DNA from: Nocardioides furvisabuli
Lineage (GTDB): Bacteria > Actinomycetota > Actinomycetes > Propionibacteriales > Nocardioidaceae
Direction: 5' to 3'
Length of the DNA: 64,000 nucleotides
Assembly (NCBI RefSeq): GCF_021083185.1
Contig: NZ_JAIGQB010000002.1
Span: 372,001-436,000 of the forward strand
Part shown: positions 1-8,230 of the stretch, piece after piece
How the letters are laid out: every line of letters begins with the position of its first letter
Numbering within the stretch: the stretch's first letter is position 1
The notes under the pieces: model-generated
What the model was told of the DNA's origin: nothing
The model's input: the letters and a program-made list of their open reading frames with translations, nothing else
Database searches by the model: none
Position numbers and translations under genes: made by a program

Positions 1-1
1 C

Positions 2-547
2 TGGGTGGTCCTCGCCGGTCTGGGCGTCGCCCTGCTCGGCTTCCAGCGCACCGACCTGGACCTGGTCGGGGTGGCGTACGCCCTTCTCGCCGGCGTCGCG
101 TGGGCGGCCTACATCCTGCTCAGCGCCAGCACCGGCCGGCGGTGGGCCGGGTTCGACGGCCTGGCGGTCGCGAGCATCGTCGCAGCGACCGCGATGACGG
201 TACCGGCGCTGCTCAGCGCGGGCGCCGGCCTCTGGGACGCCCGCGTCCTGCTGATCGGCGCCGTCGTGGGCCTGCTGAGCTCGGTGATCCCCTACAGCTG
301 CGAGCTCGTCGCGCTGCGCAGCCTGCGGCCGGCCGTGTTCGGGATCCTGATGAGCCTGGAGCCGGCTGCGGCGGCGCTGGCAGCGATCGTCGTGCTGGAG
401 GAACACCTCACCCCGGTCCAGTGGCTCGCCATCGCCTGCGTGGTGGCCGCGTCCATCGGGGCGACCCGTTCGGGAGCCTCGCCGGGCGAGCCGCCGGGGG
501 CGACGGACGAGGACCGTTCGGCGGCGCACGGCACAATCGCCACATGA
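2..547 (+). CDS. EamA/DMT-family transporter, 5' end outside window
   Basis: The reading frame is open from the first bases, so only about the last 181 residues are present. What remains is a run of hydrophobic segments separated by short loops, and the C-terminal half has the EamA signature (a helix reading FGILMSLEPAAAALAAIVVLEEHLT is typical of the last but two helices). Family members are inner-membrane drug/metabolite exporters with ten helices; the substrate cannot be told. The stop codon overlaps the start of the next gene by the ATGA arrangement, so the two are probably co-translated. The tail after the last helix is Gly/Asp rich and not part of the fold. Confidence 0.8.
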   Translation, partial: WVVLAGLGVALLGFQRTDLDLVGVAYALLAGVAWAAYILLSASTGRRWAGFDGLAVASIVAATAMTVPALLSAGAGLWDARVLLIGAVVGLLSSVIPYSCELVALRSLRPAVFGILMSLEPAAAALAAIVVLEEHLTPVQWLAIACVVAASIGATRSGASPGEPPGATDEDRSAAHGTIAT

Positions 548-1677
548 GATCGCGACTGGCCCTGTGCTCGCTGACGCTGGCCGCCGTCGCCGCGACCGGC
601 TGCTCCGGCACCACGCAGGAGCCGATCCCGCGAGTCACCCAGCCCGCGGACCTGCCCAGCCAGCCAACCCCGACCGAGCAGCCCGAGGGCGATGGCGGTG
701 GACGCAACGGCCCGCCGCGTGCCGAGGGCACGCTCGTGGACCTGCTCGAGGTGCCGTGGGGAGTCGACTTCCTGCCCGACGGAGCGGCGGTCGTGACCGA
801 GAGGATGACCGGTCGGGTCCTGCGCGTCACCGCCGACGGCGGCCTGGGCCGTCTGGGCGCGATCGGTGCCATCGTCCCGCAGGGCGAGGCCGGGCTGCTC
901 GGCGTCGCGGTCTCCCCGGACTTCGAGCAGGACCGCTCGCTCTTCTTCTACCTCACGACCGGCACCGACAACCGGGTCGTGCGCGCCGAGCTCGACGGGT
1001 CGTCGCTCGGCACGCCGACGGTCGTCCTCGACGGCATCCCGGCCGGCTTCATCCACGACGGCGGCCGCATCGCCTTCGGCCCCGACGGCCACCTCTACGT
1101 CACCACGGGCGAGACGGGCGACCCCGCGCTGGCCCAGGAGCCCGACAGCCTGGCCGGCAAGATCCTCCGCATCACCCCCGACGGCGAGCCCGCTCCGGGC
1201 AACCCCGACCCCGACTCCCCCGTCTACTCCCTCGGCCACCGCAACGTGCAGGGTCTGGCGTGGGACGACGAGGGGCGGCTGTGGGCCTCGGAGTTCGGCG
1301 ACTCGACCTGGGACGAGCTCAACCTCGTCGAGAAGGGCGGCAACTACGGCTGGCCCGAGGTCGAGGGCAAGGGCGACGACGACCGCTTCGTCGACCCGCA
1401 GGTCGTCTGGCCCGTCGAGGACGCCTCCCCCAGCGGGTTGGCGTACGCCGACGGGCACCTGTGGATGGCCGGGCTCCGTGGGCAGCGGCTGTGGCGCATC
1501 GCCGTCTCGCCCCGTGGCCGGGCGTCGGACCCGACCGCCTTCTTCACCGAGGACTACGGTCGCCTGCGCACCGTCGTCACCGCACCCGACGGCCTGCTGT
1601 GGGTCACCACCTCCAACCGGGACGGGCGCGGCGAGCCCACGCCCGCGGACGACCGGATCATCGTCGTCCGCCCCTGA
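544..1677 (+). CDS. PQQ-dependent sugar dehydrogenase-type lipoprotein
   Basis: A 377-residue protein beginning with a lipoprotein signal peptide: a basic start, a hydrophobic stretch, and a lipobox ending at Cys20 (ATGC). A Pro/Thr-rich linker (to about residue 60) leads to a six-bladed propeller of the glucose/sorbosone dehydrogenase family (about 65-377), with the recurring blade pattern PDG-x-L and a GGNYGWPEVEG loop typical of the family. It probably oxidises a sugar or aldose outside the membrane with PQQ as cofactor, although many homologues have no proven substrate. The ATG overlaps the stop of the EamA gene by 4 bases. It converges with the ECF operon across a 13-base gap. Confidence 0.8.
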   Translation: MRSRLALCSLTLAAVAATGCSGTTQEPIPRVTQPADLPSQPTPTEQPEGDGGGRNGPPRAEGTLVDLLEVPWGVDFLPDGAAVVTERMTGRVLRVTADGGLGRLGAIGAIVPQGEAGLLGVAVSPDFEQDRSLFFYLTTGTDNRVVRAELDGSSLGTPTVVLDGIPAGFIHDGGRIAFGPDGHLYVTTGETGDPALAQEPDSLAGKILRITPDGEPAPGNPDPDSPVYSLGHRNVQGLAWDDEGRLWASEFGDSTWDELNLVEKGGNYGWPEVEGKGDDDRFVDPQVVWPVEDASPSGLAYADGHLWMAGLRGQRLWRIAVSPRGRASDPTAFFTEDYGRLRTVVTAPDGLLWVTTSNRDGRGEPTPADDRIIVVRP

Positions 1678-1700
1678 GCGGAGGCCGCGCTCAGCCGGGG
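1671..1700. terminator. Bidirectional terminator-like stem between convergent genes
   Basis: CTGAGCG at 1674-1680 pairs with CGCTCAG at 1688-1694, and the stem extends through CCC/GGG after a two-base bulge. It spans both stop codons of the convergent sugar dehydrogenase and ECF S-component genes. There is no T-tract on either side, so rho-independent strength is doubtful. Confidence 0.4.
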
Positions 1701-2512
1701 CGTACGACCGCGCGTCGAGCCGCGCGGCGCAGGGTGGTCAGGATCGCCGGTCCGAGCACGACGATCGCGATCCCGGTCGTGATCGCGCGGCCGGTGTCCC
1801 AGCCGCCGGTCGAGGTCAGCAGCGTGTAGACGAGGAACCGGTGGGTGTTCTCGAGCACCGGTGCGCCCGCGACGTAGGCCAGCGAGCCCTCGTGGCCGGG
1901 CACCACGATGCCCAGCGTGAACGGCCAGGAGCTGAGGTTCATCAGCAGGCCGTACACGTAGGAGGCCACGACCGCGTAGGCCACCAGCACGGCGATCTCC
2001 GCACGTCCGCCGACGCGCCGCGGCAGCAGTCCCGCGCCCATCCCGACCCACGCGGCGCAGATCATCTGGAACGGCAGCCACGGGCCCACCCCGGCGGTCA
2101 GCAGTGCCGACGCGAACAGCGACGTGCACCCGAGCACGAAGCCGAAGCCGGCCCCGAAGACCCGTCCGCCGAGCACCAGCAGGAAGAAGACCAGCTCGAT
2201 GCCGGCCGTCCCCGCACCCAAGCCGCGCATCACCGCGTTGATCGCCGACAGCACGCCCAGGACCGCCAGGACCCGGGAGTCCATGCCGCCCTCGCCCATC
2301 TCCGCGAGGACCACCACGACGACCAGCGGGAGCAGGACCAGGAAGAGGAACGGCGGCTCGACCCGCTCGCCCGGTTGCGCGACGAGCAGCAGCGGCCAGC
2401 AGAGCATCATCAGTCCGGCGAGCGAGGCGAGGACGAGCACGCCCGCCGTGCGCGGTCCGATCGGCATGGCGACCTCGGTGAGGGTCCGAGGCCGGTCCTG
2501 GAGCGCGCTCAT
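1691..2512 (-). CDS. ECF transporter S component, CbrT-like (predicted cobalamin)
   Basis: A 273-residue membrane protein with about six to seven hydrophobic helices and very few charges outside the termini, as expected of the substrate-binding S component of an energy-coupling-factor transporter. The segments around GLGAGTAGIELVFFL and GPWLPFQMICAAWVGMGAG resemble the S components I know from predicted cobalamin (CbrT) transporters. Its start overlaps the ATPase stop (ATGA), which makes it the last gene of the riboswitch-controlled operon. The cobalamin call rests on the operon's B12 riboswitch and the two carrier-like secreted proteins rather than on residues I can assign. Another corrinoid or precursor such as cobinamide is possible. 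Confidence 0.75.
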   Translation of the reverse strand: MSALQDRPRTLTEVAMPIGPRTAGVLVLASLAGLMMLCWPLLLVAQPGERVEPPFLFLVLLPLVVVVVLAEMGEGGMDSRVLAVLGVLSAINAVMRGLGAGTAGIELVFFLLVLGGRVFGAGFGFVLGCTSLFASALLTAGVGPWLPFQMICAAWVGMGAGLLPRRVGGRAEIAVLVAYAVVASYVYGLLMNLSSWPFTLGIVVPGHEGSLAYVAGAPVLENTHRFLVYTLLTSTGGWDTGRAITTGIAIVVLGPAILTTLRRAARRAVVRPG

Positions 2513-4101
2513 CGGGCACCTCCTGCGAGGGCGGCGGCCACTTGCTCGACGACCAGCCACGGAGCACCGAGCACCTTGGTGACCTGGGGGGCGAACGACG
2601 GCGACTCGGCGAGCACCCGGCGCGGCGGTCCGCTGGAGACGATCTCGCCGTCGGCCAGGACCACCACCTCGTCAGCGACGTGGGCGGCGAACTCGACGTC
2701 GTGGGTGGCGAGCAGTACCGCGCGGCCGTGGGTGGCGAGGTCGGCCACGATCCGCGCCAGCTCGGCCTTGCCGGCGTAGTCGAGCCCGCGGGTGGGCTCG
2801 TCGAGCAGCACGACCGGGGGGCGCGCGGTGAGCACGATCGACAGCGCGAGCGCCAGGCGCTGGCCCTCGGAGAGGTCACGCGGGTGGATCGCGTCGTCGA
2901 TCCCGGGCGCGAGGCGGTCGAGGAGCCCGCGGCAGGTGCCGGGCTCGGATCCGGCGCCGGTGTCGGCGGCGGCGCACTCGTCGGCCACGGTCTCGAGGTA
3001 GAGCAGGTCGGCGGCGGTCTGCGGGACCAGCCCGACGTGCGTACGCCGCTGCGCGGGCGCCAGCGCGGCTGGGTCCTCACCGTCGACGTCGACGGTGCCC
3101 GATGCGCGCCGGCCGGTCCCCTGCAGCGCCCAGATGAGGCTGGACTTGCCCGAGCCGTTGCGGCCCATCAGCACGGTGACCTGCCCGACCGACAGCGTCA
3201 GGTCGATCTCGCGGACCGCGACGTGGCTGCCGTGGACGACGGTGACGCCGCGCGCGGCCAGCCGCGGCACGGACTCGCGGACGGCGACGGGTGCGGGAGC
3301 GACCAGCGGCGGGAGCTCCCGTGCGCGCCGCCGGGCGTCGCGCACGGTGAGCGGGAGCGGCTCCCACCCGGCGAGCCGGCCGAGCTCGACGAGCGGTGGC
3401 ACCACCGGCGAGTCGGCGAGCACCTGCCCGGGCGGCCCGACGCGGATGCTCCCGTCACCGGCGACCAGGGCGATCCGGTCGGCGAACGGCACGACCCGCT
3501 CGAGGCGGTGCTCGGCCAGCAGGACCGTCAGGCCGAGGTCGTGGACGAGACGGGTGATCGTGGCGAGCACGTCCTCGGCCGCAGTGGGGTCGAGGGCCGA
3601 GGTCGGCTCGTCGAGCACCAGGACCCGCGGGTGGGTGGTCAGCACCGACCCGATCGCGACCCGCTGCTGCTGCCCACCCGACAGCGTGCGGAGGTCGCGC
3701 GAGCGCAGGTCGGCGATGCCGAGCAGGTCGAGCGTCTCCTCGACGCGGCGGCGCATCGTCTCCGGCGCGATCGCGAGCTGCTCCATCCCGTAGGCGAGCT
3801 CCTCCTCGACGGTGTCCGCCACGAACCCGGCGAGCGGGTCCTGCCCGACGTAGCCCACGAGGTGCGCGCGCTCGCGCGGCGGCTGCTCGACGATGCTGGT
3901 GCCGTCGAGGAGCACGTCGCCGGTGAGCACCCCGCCGGTGAAGCGCGGCACGAGTCCGGTCACGACGCCGAGGAGCGTCGACTTGCCGACACCGGTGCGG
4001 CCCGACACGAGGACGAGCTCGCCCTCGTCGAGGGTGAGGTCCACGCTCCGGAGCACCTCGTGCTCCTCGTAGCGGAAGCCGATGCCGCGCAGCTCGATCA
4101 T
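2509..4101 (-). CDS. ECF transporter ATPase, fused tandem EcfA-EcfA'
   Basis: A 530-residue protein with two complete ABC ATPase domains in one chain. Domain 1 has Walker A GRTGVGKS (34-41), signature LSGGQ (140-144) and Walker B LVLDEP (161-166). Domain 2 has Walker A GRNGSGKS (313-320), a variant signature LSEGQ, and Walker B VVLLDEP. Fused EcfA pairs occur in actinobacterial ECF transporters, whereas Firmicutes usually have two genes. It powers the EcfT/S-component complex at the membrane. Start and stop both overlap neighbours by 4 bases, indicating translational coupling. The many other long frames across this region are antisense or out-of-frame shadows. Confidence 0.92.
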   Translation of the reverse strand: MIELRGIGFRYEEHEVLRSVDLTLDEGELVLVSGRTGVGKSTLLGVVTGLVPRFTGGVLTGDVLLDGTSIVEQPPRERAHLVGYVGQDPLAGFVADTVEEELAYGMEQLAIAPETMRRRVEETLDLLGIADLRSRDLRTLSGGQQQRVAIGSVLTTHPRVLVLDEPTSALDPTAAEDVLATITRLVHDLGLTVLLAEHRLERVVPFADRIALVAGDGSIRVGPPGQVLADSPVVPPLVELGRLAGWEPLPLTVRDARRRARELPPLVAPAPVAVRESVPRLAARGVTVVHGSHVAVREIDLTLSVGQVTVLMGRNGSGKSSLIWALQGTGRRASGTVDVDGEDPAALAPAQRRTHVGLVPQTAADLLYLETVADECAAADTGAGSEPGTCRGLLDRLAPGIDDAIHPRDLSEGQRLALALSIVLTARPPVVLLDEPTRGLDYAGKAELARIVADLATHGRAVLLATHDVEFAAHVADEVVVLADGEIVSSGPPRRVLAESPSFAPQVTKVLGAPWLVVEQVAAALAGGAR

Positions 4102-5210
4102 GCGAGCACCTCCCGGCGGATCGGGGAGCTGGCCGGGACCGGGGTCGCGACGGCCGGCACCATGCCGAGGACGCCGACGAGCAGCGCGGCCGGCGACAGG
4201 TACGGCGCGACGTCCACGCCCGGGTAGGCCACGACCACCTGGGTGTGCGCGACCCACCAGCCGAGGACGGCGACCGCGAGACCGGTGCCCACGGTGAGGA
4301 GCTCGGGCGTACGCCAGGGGTCGGGGCGGTAGCGGGTGCGGTGCACGCGACGGCCGGCGCTGACCAGGCCGAGGGCCGCGACGACGACCCCGGCGCCCAG
4401 CATCGGCAGCGCCAGCACCTGCGGCGCGGTCGGGTCGAGCCAGGCGTACGTCCCCACACAGATGCCGATGAGCGCCAAAAGGAGCAACGAGCCGGTCATC
4501 CGGCGCTCCCGCCGGGTCGCCCCGCCGGAGCGGCCGTAGCCGCGGGTGTCCATGCCCGCGGCCAGCGACAAGGACCGCTCCAGCGCGTCCTCGAGCACCG
4601 GGACGAGGAAGCGACGCAGCCGCCCGACACCGGACGTCGCACCGCCGCGCAGCGCCTGGGCCGCCCGGACGCGTCGGGCGCTGTCGGCCAGCTGGGGGAA
4701 GATCGTGACGGCGACCACGAGGGCGGTGCCGATCTCGTAGAGCGCTGGCGGCACCGAGGCCAGCAGGCGCTTGGGGTTGGCAAGCGAGTTGGCGGCCCCG
4801 ACGCACAGGATGATCGCGGCGAGCCGGAGCCCGTCGTAGAGCCCCGCGAGCAGTGCCTCGCTCGTCACCGGCCCGAGGAGGCGGACGCCTGCTGCCCAGT
4901 CCGGCAGCGGGACCTCCGGCAGGTCGAGCAGGACGTGGCCGACCTCCTGGCCGCCGAAGACGATGCGGAAGACCACCCGGAGCACGACGGTCAGCACCGC
5001 GAGCCAGACGTAGAGGCGGAACGAACGGCCGAACGGATGACCGGACCGGCGCGCCATCACCACGACCGTCGCCGACCCCATGACGAAAAGCAGCAACAGC
5101 GGGTTGGTCGTCAGCGATGCTGCGGTGGCCAGCCCGATCGCCCACGTCCACCAGGCGATCGGGTGCAGGTCACGCGGCAGCCCCGACGACGGCGCAGCCG
5201 ATCCGGTCAC
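4098..5210 (-). CDS. ECF transporter transmembrane component EcfT (CbiQ family)
   Basis: A 370-residue membrane protein with about seven to eight hydrophobic segments. The cytoplasmic coupling region carries the two family motifs: AQALRG (about 184-189) and MDTRGYG (about 220-226), the Ala-Arg-Gly signatures that insert into the ATPase grooves. At 370 residues it is longer than the usual 250-270, with an extra hydrophobic C-terminal third (about residues 240-360). GTG start; the stop overlaps the ATPase start (ATGA), and only 6 bases separate it from the stop of the DUF4430-like gene upstream. Confidence 0.9.
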   Translation of the reverse strand: MTGSAAPSSGLPRDLHPIAWWTWAIGLATAASLTTNPLLLLFVMGSATVVVMARRSGHPFGRSFRLYVWLAVLTVVLRVVFRIVFGGQEVGHVLLDLPEVPLPDWAAGVRLLGPVTSEALLAGLYDGLRLAAIILCVGAANSLANPKRLLASVPPALYEIGTALVVAVTIFPQLADSARRVRAAQALRGGATSGVGRLRRFLVPVLEDALERSLSLAAGMDTRGYGRSGGATRRERRMTGSLLLLALIGICVGTYAWLDPTAPQVLALPMLGAGVVVAALGLVSAGRRVHRTRYRPDPWRTPELLTVGTGLAVAVLGWWVAHTQVVVAYPGVDVAPYLSPAALLVGVLGMVPAVATPVPASSPIRREVLA

Positions 5211-5216
5211 GAGGCG

Positions 5217-6272
5217 TCAGACCCCCCGTCTGCGACGCGCCACGACGCCACTGACCGCGATCGCGCCAGCGATCAGGGCGACGACTCCCCACGTGACGAC
5301 CGCCGGCACGCGGGCCGGCTGGGCGGCGGCCGGCGGGCCCGCGTCGGCGGGCTCGCTCGGGGTCGAGTCTCCAGGAGACTCAGCGTCGAGTGCGGGGTCC
5401 TCGGGGTCGGCGCCCGCGCTCGCACCACCCTCGCGCTCGGACTTCTCCGACGGGTCCCCGGAGCTCTTCTCAGTGCGTGAGTCGCTGGGAGACTCAGGGG
5501 CGAGGAGCGACTCGGACGGGTCGGATGCTGCGGACTCCGCCGACGTCGCCGCGGGCGACGAGGTCGGTGCGCTCGGCGAGGGACTGCTGGACTGCGACCC
5601 GCTCCCCGATCCGCTGTTCGAGCCGCCGCTGCCCGACGGGCTCGACGACGAGGACGACGGCGAGGACGTCGGCGTGGACGTCGGCGTGGAGGACGGGGAG
5701 GAGGACGATGAGCTGGTCGGCGCGGAGGACGGCGACGGTGTCGGCGACGGAGAGACCGCGAACACCGGCGGGGCGACGGCCGGCGGCGCGGCGCTGCCAC
5801 TGCCCTGCTTCCACGCCCAGCCGACCGAGCCGCCGGCCGGGACGGTCAGCGAGCCCGAGCTGTAGGACGAGTAGGCCCACGAGCCCGTCTTCCCGTCGGA
5901 CCACCACAGCCCCCAGTACGCGTCGGCCGGGGAGGTGTTGACGCAGGGGTCGCTGGTCGGGACGCCGTTGACGCGACAGACGAACCCGGGCTGACGCTGG
6001 GCGTAGGTGAGACTCACGCCGACGGACCCGACGATCGCCGTGGCGCTCTTGCCGCCGCCGTCCGCCGCGCAGGCCGTCGTCACTCCCCCGCCGAGCTCGC
6101 GGTGGTCGACGACGACGCTGACGCCTCCGCCGGAGGTGCAGGTGGCCGCTCCGGCCGCGGGCAGGACGGCCGCCGGCCCGAGTCCGAGCACCACGCCGCA
6201 GCCAACCAGGCTCGCGGCCAGGACGGCGCAGGTGGCGGCGACCTGCCGCGCGAGGGCTCCCACCGACGTCAC
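5217..6272 (-). CDS. Secreted, C-terminally anchored DUF4430-like protein (transcobalamin beta-domain type)
   Basis: A 351-residue exported protein in three parts. Residues 1-44 form a signal peptide; it also holds a lipobox-like LVGC, but a long hydrophobic run follows, so ordinary cleavage seems likelier. Residues 45-158 are a beta-rich domain with four cysteines (45, 68, 99, 110) and the DUF4430 landmarks FVCRVNGV, AYWGLWW and the closing GGSVGWAWK. Residues 170-300 are a Ser/Pro/Thr/Glu-rich stalk, followed by a C-terminal helix (about 322-343) and an Arg-rich tail, with no LPXTG motif. In animal intrinsic factor and transcobalamin this domain closes over cobalamin. GTG start overlapping the previous stop. 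Binding to B12 is inferred from the fold and the operon. Confidence 0.75.
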   Translation of the reverse strand: MTSVGALARQVAATCAVLAASLVGCGVVLGLGPAAVLPAAGAATCTSGGGVSVVVDHRELGGGVTTACAADGGGKSATAIVGSVGVSLTYAQRQPGFVCRVNGVPTSDPCVNTSPADAYWGLWWSDGKTGSWAYSSYSSGSLTVPAGGSVGWAWKQGSGSAAPPAVAPPVFAVSPSPTPSPSSAPTSSSSSSPSSTPTSTPTSSPSSSSSSPSGSGGSNSGSGSGSQSSSPSPSAPTSSPAATSAESAASDPSESLLAPESPSDSRTEKSSGDPSEKSEREGGASAGADPEDPALDAESPGDSTPSEPADAGPPAAAQPARVPAVVTWGVVALIAGAIAVSGVVARRRRGV

Positions 6273-7984
6273 TTCCGACGCAGCCAGAACTTCGTGCGAG
6301 CAGGGTCGGCGTCATCGGCGCTCTGGACGGCCACCACGCGGATCCGCTTGGCGCCGACCACGCGGCGCGCCGGCTTGGTCAGCGTCAGGGTCAGCTTCGC
6401 GGTGTCACCGGCGTCGACGCTGTACGCCGACTTCGCGACGAGCAGCACCTTCTTCCTGCCATGGGGCCGCACGATCTTGCCGACTGTGCGGACCTTGACC
6501 TTGCCGACGCAGTCCACGGTCGAGTCGCAGTCGATCGCGAGCTTGAGCGTGTTCTTCCTGCCGACCTTGACCACCTTCGCGACGGCGAGGTCACCGACCG
6601 TGGGCTCCACCGGTGCCGGCGGCGTCACCGGGGTGGGGGTCGCGACCGTGGTGGCGGTGGTGGAACCGGTCAGCGTGGCGACGCGGAACGTGTGCGTGGC
6701 GGCACCTGCCGGCAGTGCGAACGTGACCGGGACGGGCGAGCCCGTGCCGGTGACCTTCATCGCCTCCGAGCCGAAGGTGACGCAGCCGGGTTCGCCTGCA
6801 CCGAGGCCGGTGACGGTCACAGTGACGGTGCTCTTCTCGACCGCGGTGGCCGGGGCGGACAGGGTGACGGCCGCACCGGTGGGCACGTTGCCCAGGGCGG
6901 GCAGTGCCTGCGCGGTCGCGAAGGCGTAGGTGAAGCGCTTCTCGACGGGGATGCCACCGGCGGTCCGGATCGCGGCCAGATCGGTGGGGCTCGGCGCGAT
7001 GGCGCCGTTGTCAGCCGCCAGGGTCGTGGCGCACGGCGCGAGGTCCGCGACCTGGACGCCCCGCAGCCACCCGGCCGCAGCCGTCGCGGCGGAGGCCTTG
7101 CCGGCCTCGCCCATCGCCCAGCCGGCCAGGCCGGTCGTGTTCGCGTTGACGCCGTCGTCGGAGCCCGCACCGAACGAGCCGTCGGCCGCCTGCTGGGTCT
7201 CGAGCCAGGCTGCGCCGGAGCGGGCGGCCGCGATCGCGTCCGGGGAGGCCCCGGGCGTCGACAGCAGGTTGATGACGGTGATCGACGTGGCGTCGAGGTC
7301 GGCGGCGCTGCCGGCGGCGCCCGCGACGCAGCCCTGCTGCGGGCTGGTCTTGTTCGTGGTCAGGCCGAAGCGGAAGTACCCGGCGCCACACTGCTGGTCG
7401 AGCAGGAAGGCGGTCGCCTCGTCGGCGAGGTCCGAGCCGACCGTCGTCAGGGCGCGGGCGGCAAAGGACTGGCTGATCACGTTGGCGTAGTCGCCGTAGT
7501 CCGACACGTCCTCGATGCGACCCGTGGTCGGTGCCGTCGTGCTGACGACATCCTCGAGACGGGAGACCAGGTCCACGCCGCCGTACGACTCCGGGTCGCT
7601 ACCCGCGACCGTCGCGAACGTCGCGGCCTTGGCGGTCGCGCCGGCGTAGGTGCTGCCGACGTCGCCGTAGGCCTCGCCGGTGATGTAGCTGGTGATGGCG
7701 CCGCGCAGGGCCGTGTCCACGGCGGAGAGGCCCGTCGCGTTGCCGGCCTCGGAGAGCGCCAGGCCGGCGTCGATCGAGGGGCCGTACTCCGGGCCGTACT
7801 CCCCGATGAGCAGGCCCTCCTCGAGCTGGGCCGCGAGCCACGCCCCGCCGGCGTCCAGGGCGCGCGTACCCGCGGGGTGTGCCTGCGCCGGGGCGGTGCC
7901 GGCGAGCAGGGCGGTGGAGGTGATCGCGGTGGCGACCACGAGTGCGCCGGCTCGACGGAGCACGGACGACGAGGTGAGCTTCAT
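6269..7984 (-). CDS. Secreted prenyltransferase-repeat (intrinsic-factor alpha-domain-like) protein
   Basis: A 571-residue exported protein with a signal peptide ending near APAQA (about residue 35). Residues 40-385 are helical repeats of the terpenoid-cyclase/prenyltransferase alpha-alpha barrel type (recurring units such as GAAWLETQQAADGSFG and TTGLAGWAMGEAGK), the fold of the alpha domain of intrinsic factor and transcobalamin. Residues 385-571 are beta-rich, Thr/Val-rich Ig-like segments ending in WLRRK. Cysteine pairs flank the repeats (QQCGAGYF then GCVAG). It is the first gene behind a cobalamin riboswitch and has an AAGGA ribosome site 4 bases from the ATG, next to a hairpin. I read it as the extracellular B12-capturing partner of the ECF transporter. 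It might instead bind another ligand. Confidence 0.78.
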   Translation of the reverse strand: MKLTSSSVLRRAGALVVATAITSTALLAGTAPAQAHPAGTRALDAGGAWLAAQLEEGLLIGEYGPEYGPSIDAGLALSEAGNATGLSAVDTALRGAITSYITGEAYGDVGSTYAGATAKAATFATVAGSDPESYGGVDLVSRLEDVVSTTAPTTGRIEDVSDYGDYANVISQSFAARALTTVGSDLADEATAFLLDQQCGAGYFRFGLTTNKTSPQQGCVAGAAGSAADLDATSITVINLLSTPGASPDAIAAARSGAAWLETQQAADGSFGAGSDDGVNANTTGLAGWAMGEAGKASAATAAAGWLRGVQVADLAPCATTLAADNGAIAPSPTDLAAIRTAGGIPVEKRFTYAFATAQALPALGNVPTGAAVTLSAPATAVEKSTVTVTVTGLGAGEPGCVTFGSEAMKVTGTGSPVPVTFALPAGAATHTFRVATLTGSTTATTVATPTPVTPPAPVEPTVGDLAVAKVVKVGRKNTLKLAIDCDSTVDCVGKVKVRTVGKIVRPHGRKKVLLVAKSAYSVDAGDTAKLTLTLTKPARRVVGAKRIRVVAVQSADDADPARTKFWLRRK

Positions 7985-7991
7985 GGTTCCT

Positions 7992-8012
7992 TCCTCGCTG
8001 CGACAGCGAGGG
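7992..8012 (-). promoter_or_regulatory. RBS-adjacent hairpin, riboswitch expression platform
   Basis: CCTCGCTG and CAGCGAGG (7993-8000 and 8004-8011) form a perfect 8-bp stem with a three-base loop. It ends directly at the AAGGA ribosome site of the 571-residue protein. Its placement suggests translational control, but no alternative pairing partner in the aptamer was worked out. Confidence 0.5.
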
Positions 8013-8065
8013 AGGACGGCGTGCGCCGCTCTGCCCCGCTGCATTCCTCGACAGCGATGGTGGTC

Positions 8066-8195
8066 ATGACGCGACGGGGCGGGTGTTCCGGCTCGCACGG
8101 GATCTCTCCCGTGCCTACGGTTGCGGGTCAGCGCCGGATTCGGACCGGCTTTCCCCACCTCGGGCGTGTGTGGTGCCGACCCGGACAGGTGCGGC
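8066..8195 (-). promoter_or_regulatory. Cobalamin riboswitch
   Basis: On the minus strand the conserved core of the cobalamin aptamer is readable in order. First is GGGGAAAGCCGGTCCGAATC. Then comes the B12 box GCTGACCCGCAACCGT (8117-8132), then a variable CACGGGAGAGATCCCGTG hairpin, then GAGCCGGAACACCCGCC, which corresponds to the family's GCCAGGAxACCTGCC end. It lies 80 to 210 bases upstream of the ATG at 7984 and downstream of a TACGCT hexamer. Such elements repress B12 transport and synthesis genes when adenosylcobalamin is plentiful. The 5' boundary is approximate. Confidence 0.9.
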
Positions 8196-8201
8196 GGTCG
8201 C

Positions 8202-8207
8202 AGCGTA
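8202..8207 (-). promoter_or_regulatory. Candidate -10 element of the B12 operon
   Basis: TACGCT on the minus strand fits TANNNT and would place transcription start near 8195, just before the riboswitch core. No clear -35 was seen in the G-rich stretch upstream. Confidence 0.35.
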
Positions 8208-8230
8208 ACCCCCCTCCCGCCCCGGGCGCA

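Noticed and set aside
2542-4227. 561-codon plus-strand frame opposite the ECF ATPase
   Set aside because: Antisense shadow; both ABC domains on the minus strand are intact with all motifs.
5480-5800. Repetitive GAC/GTC-rich DNA that looks like a tandem repeat array
   Set aside because: It is the Ser/Pro/Thr stalk codons of the anchored DUF4430-like protein, in frame and without a fixed repeat unit.
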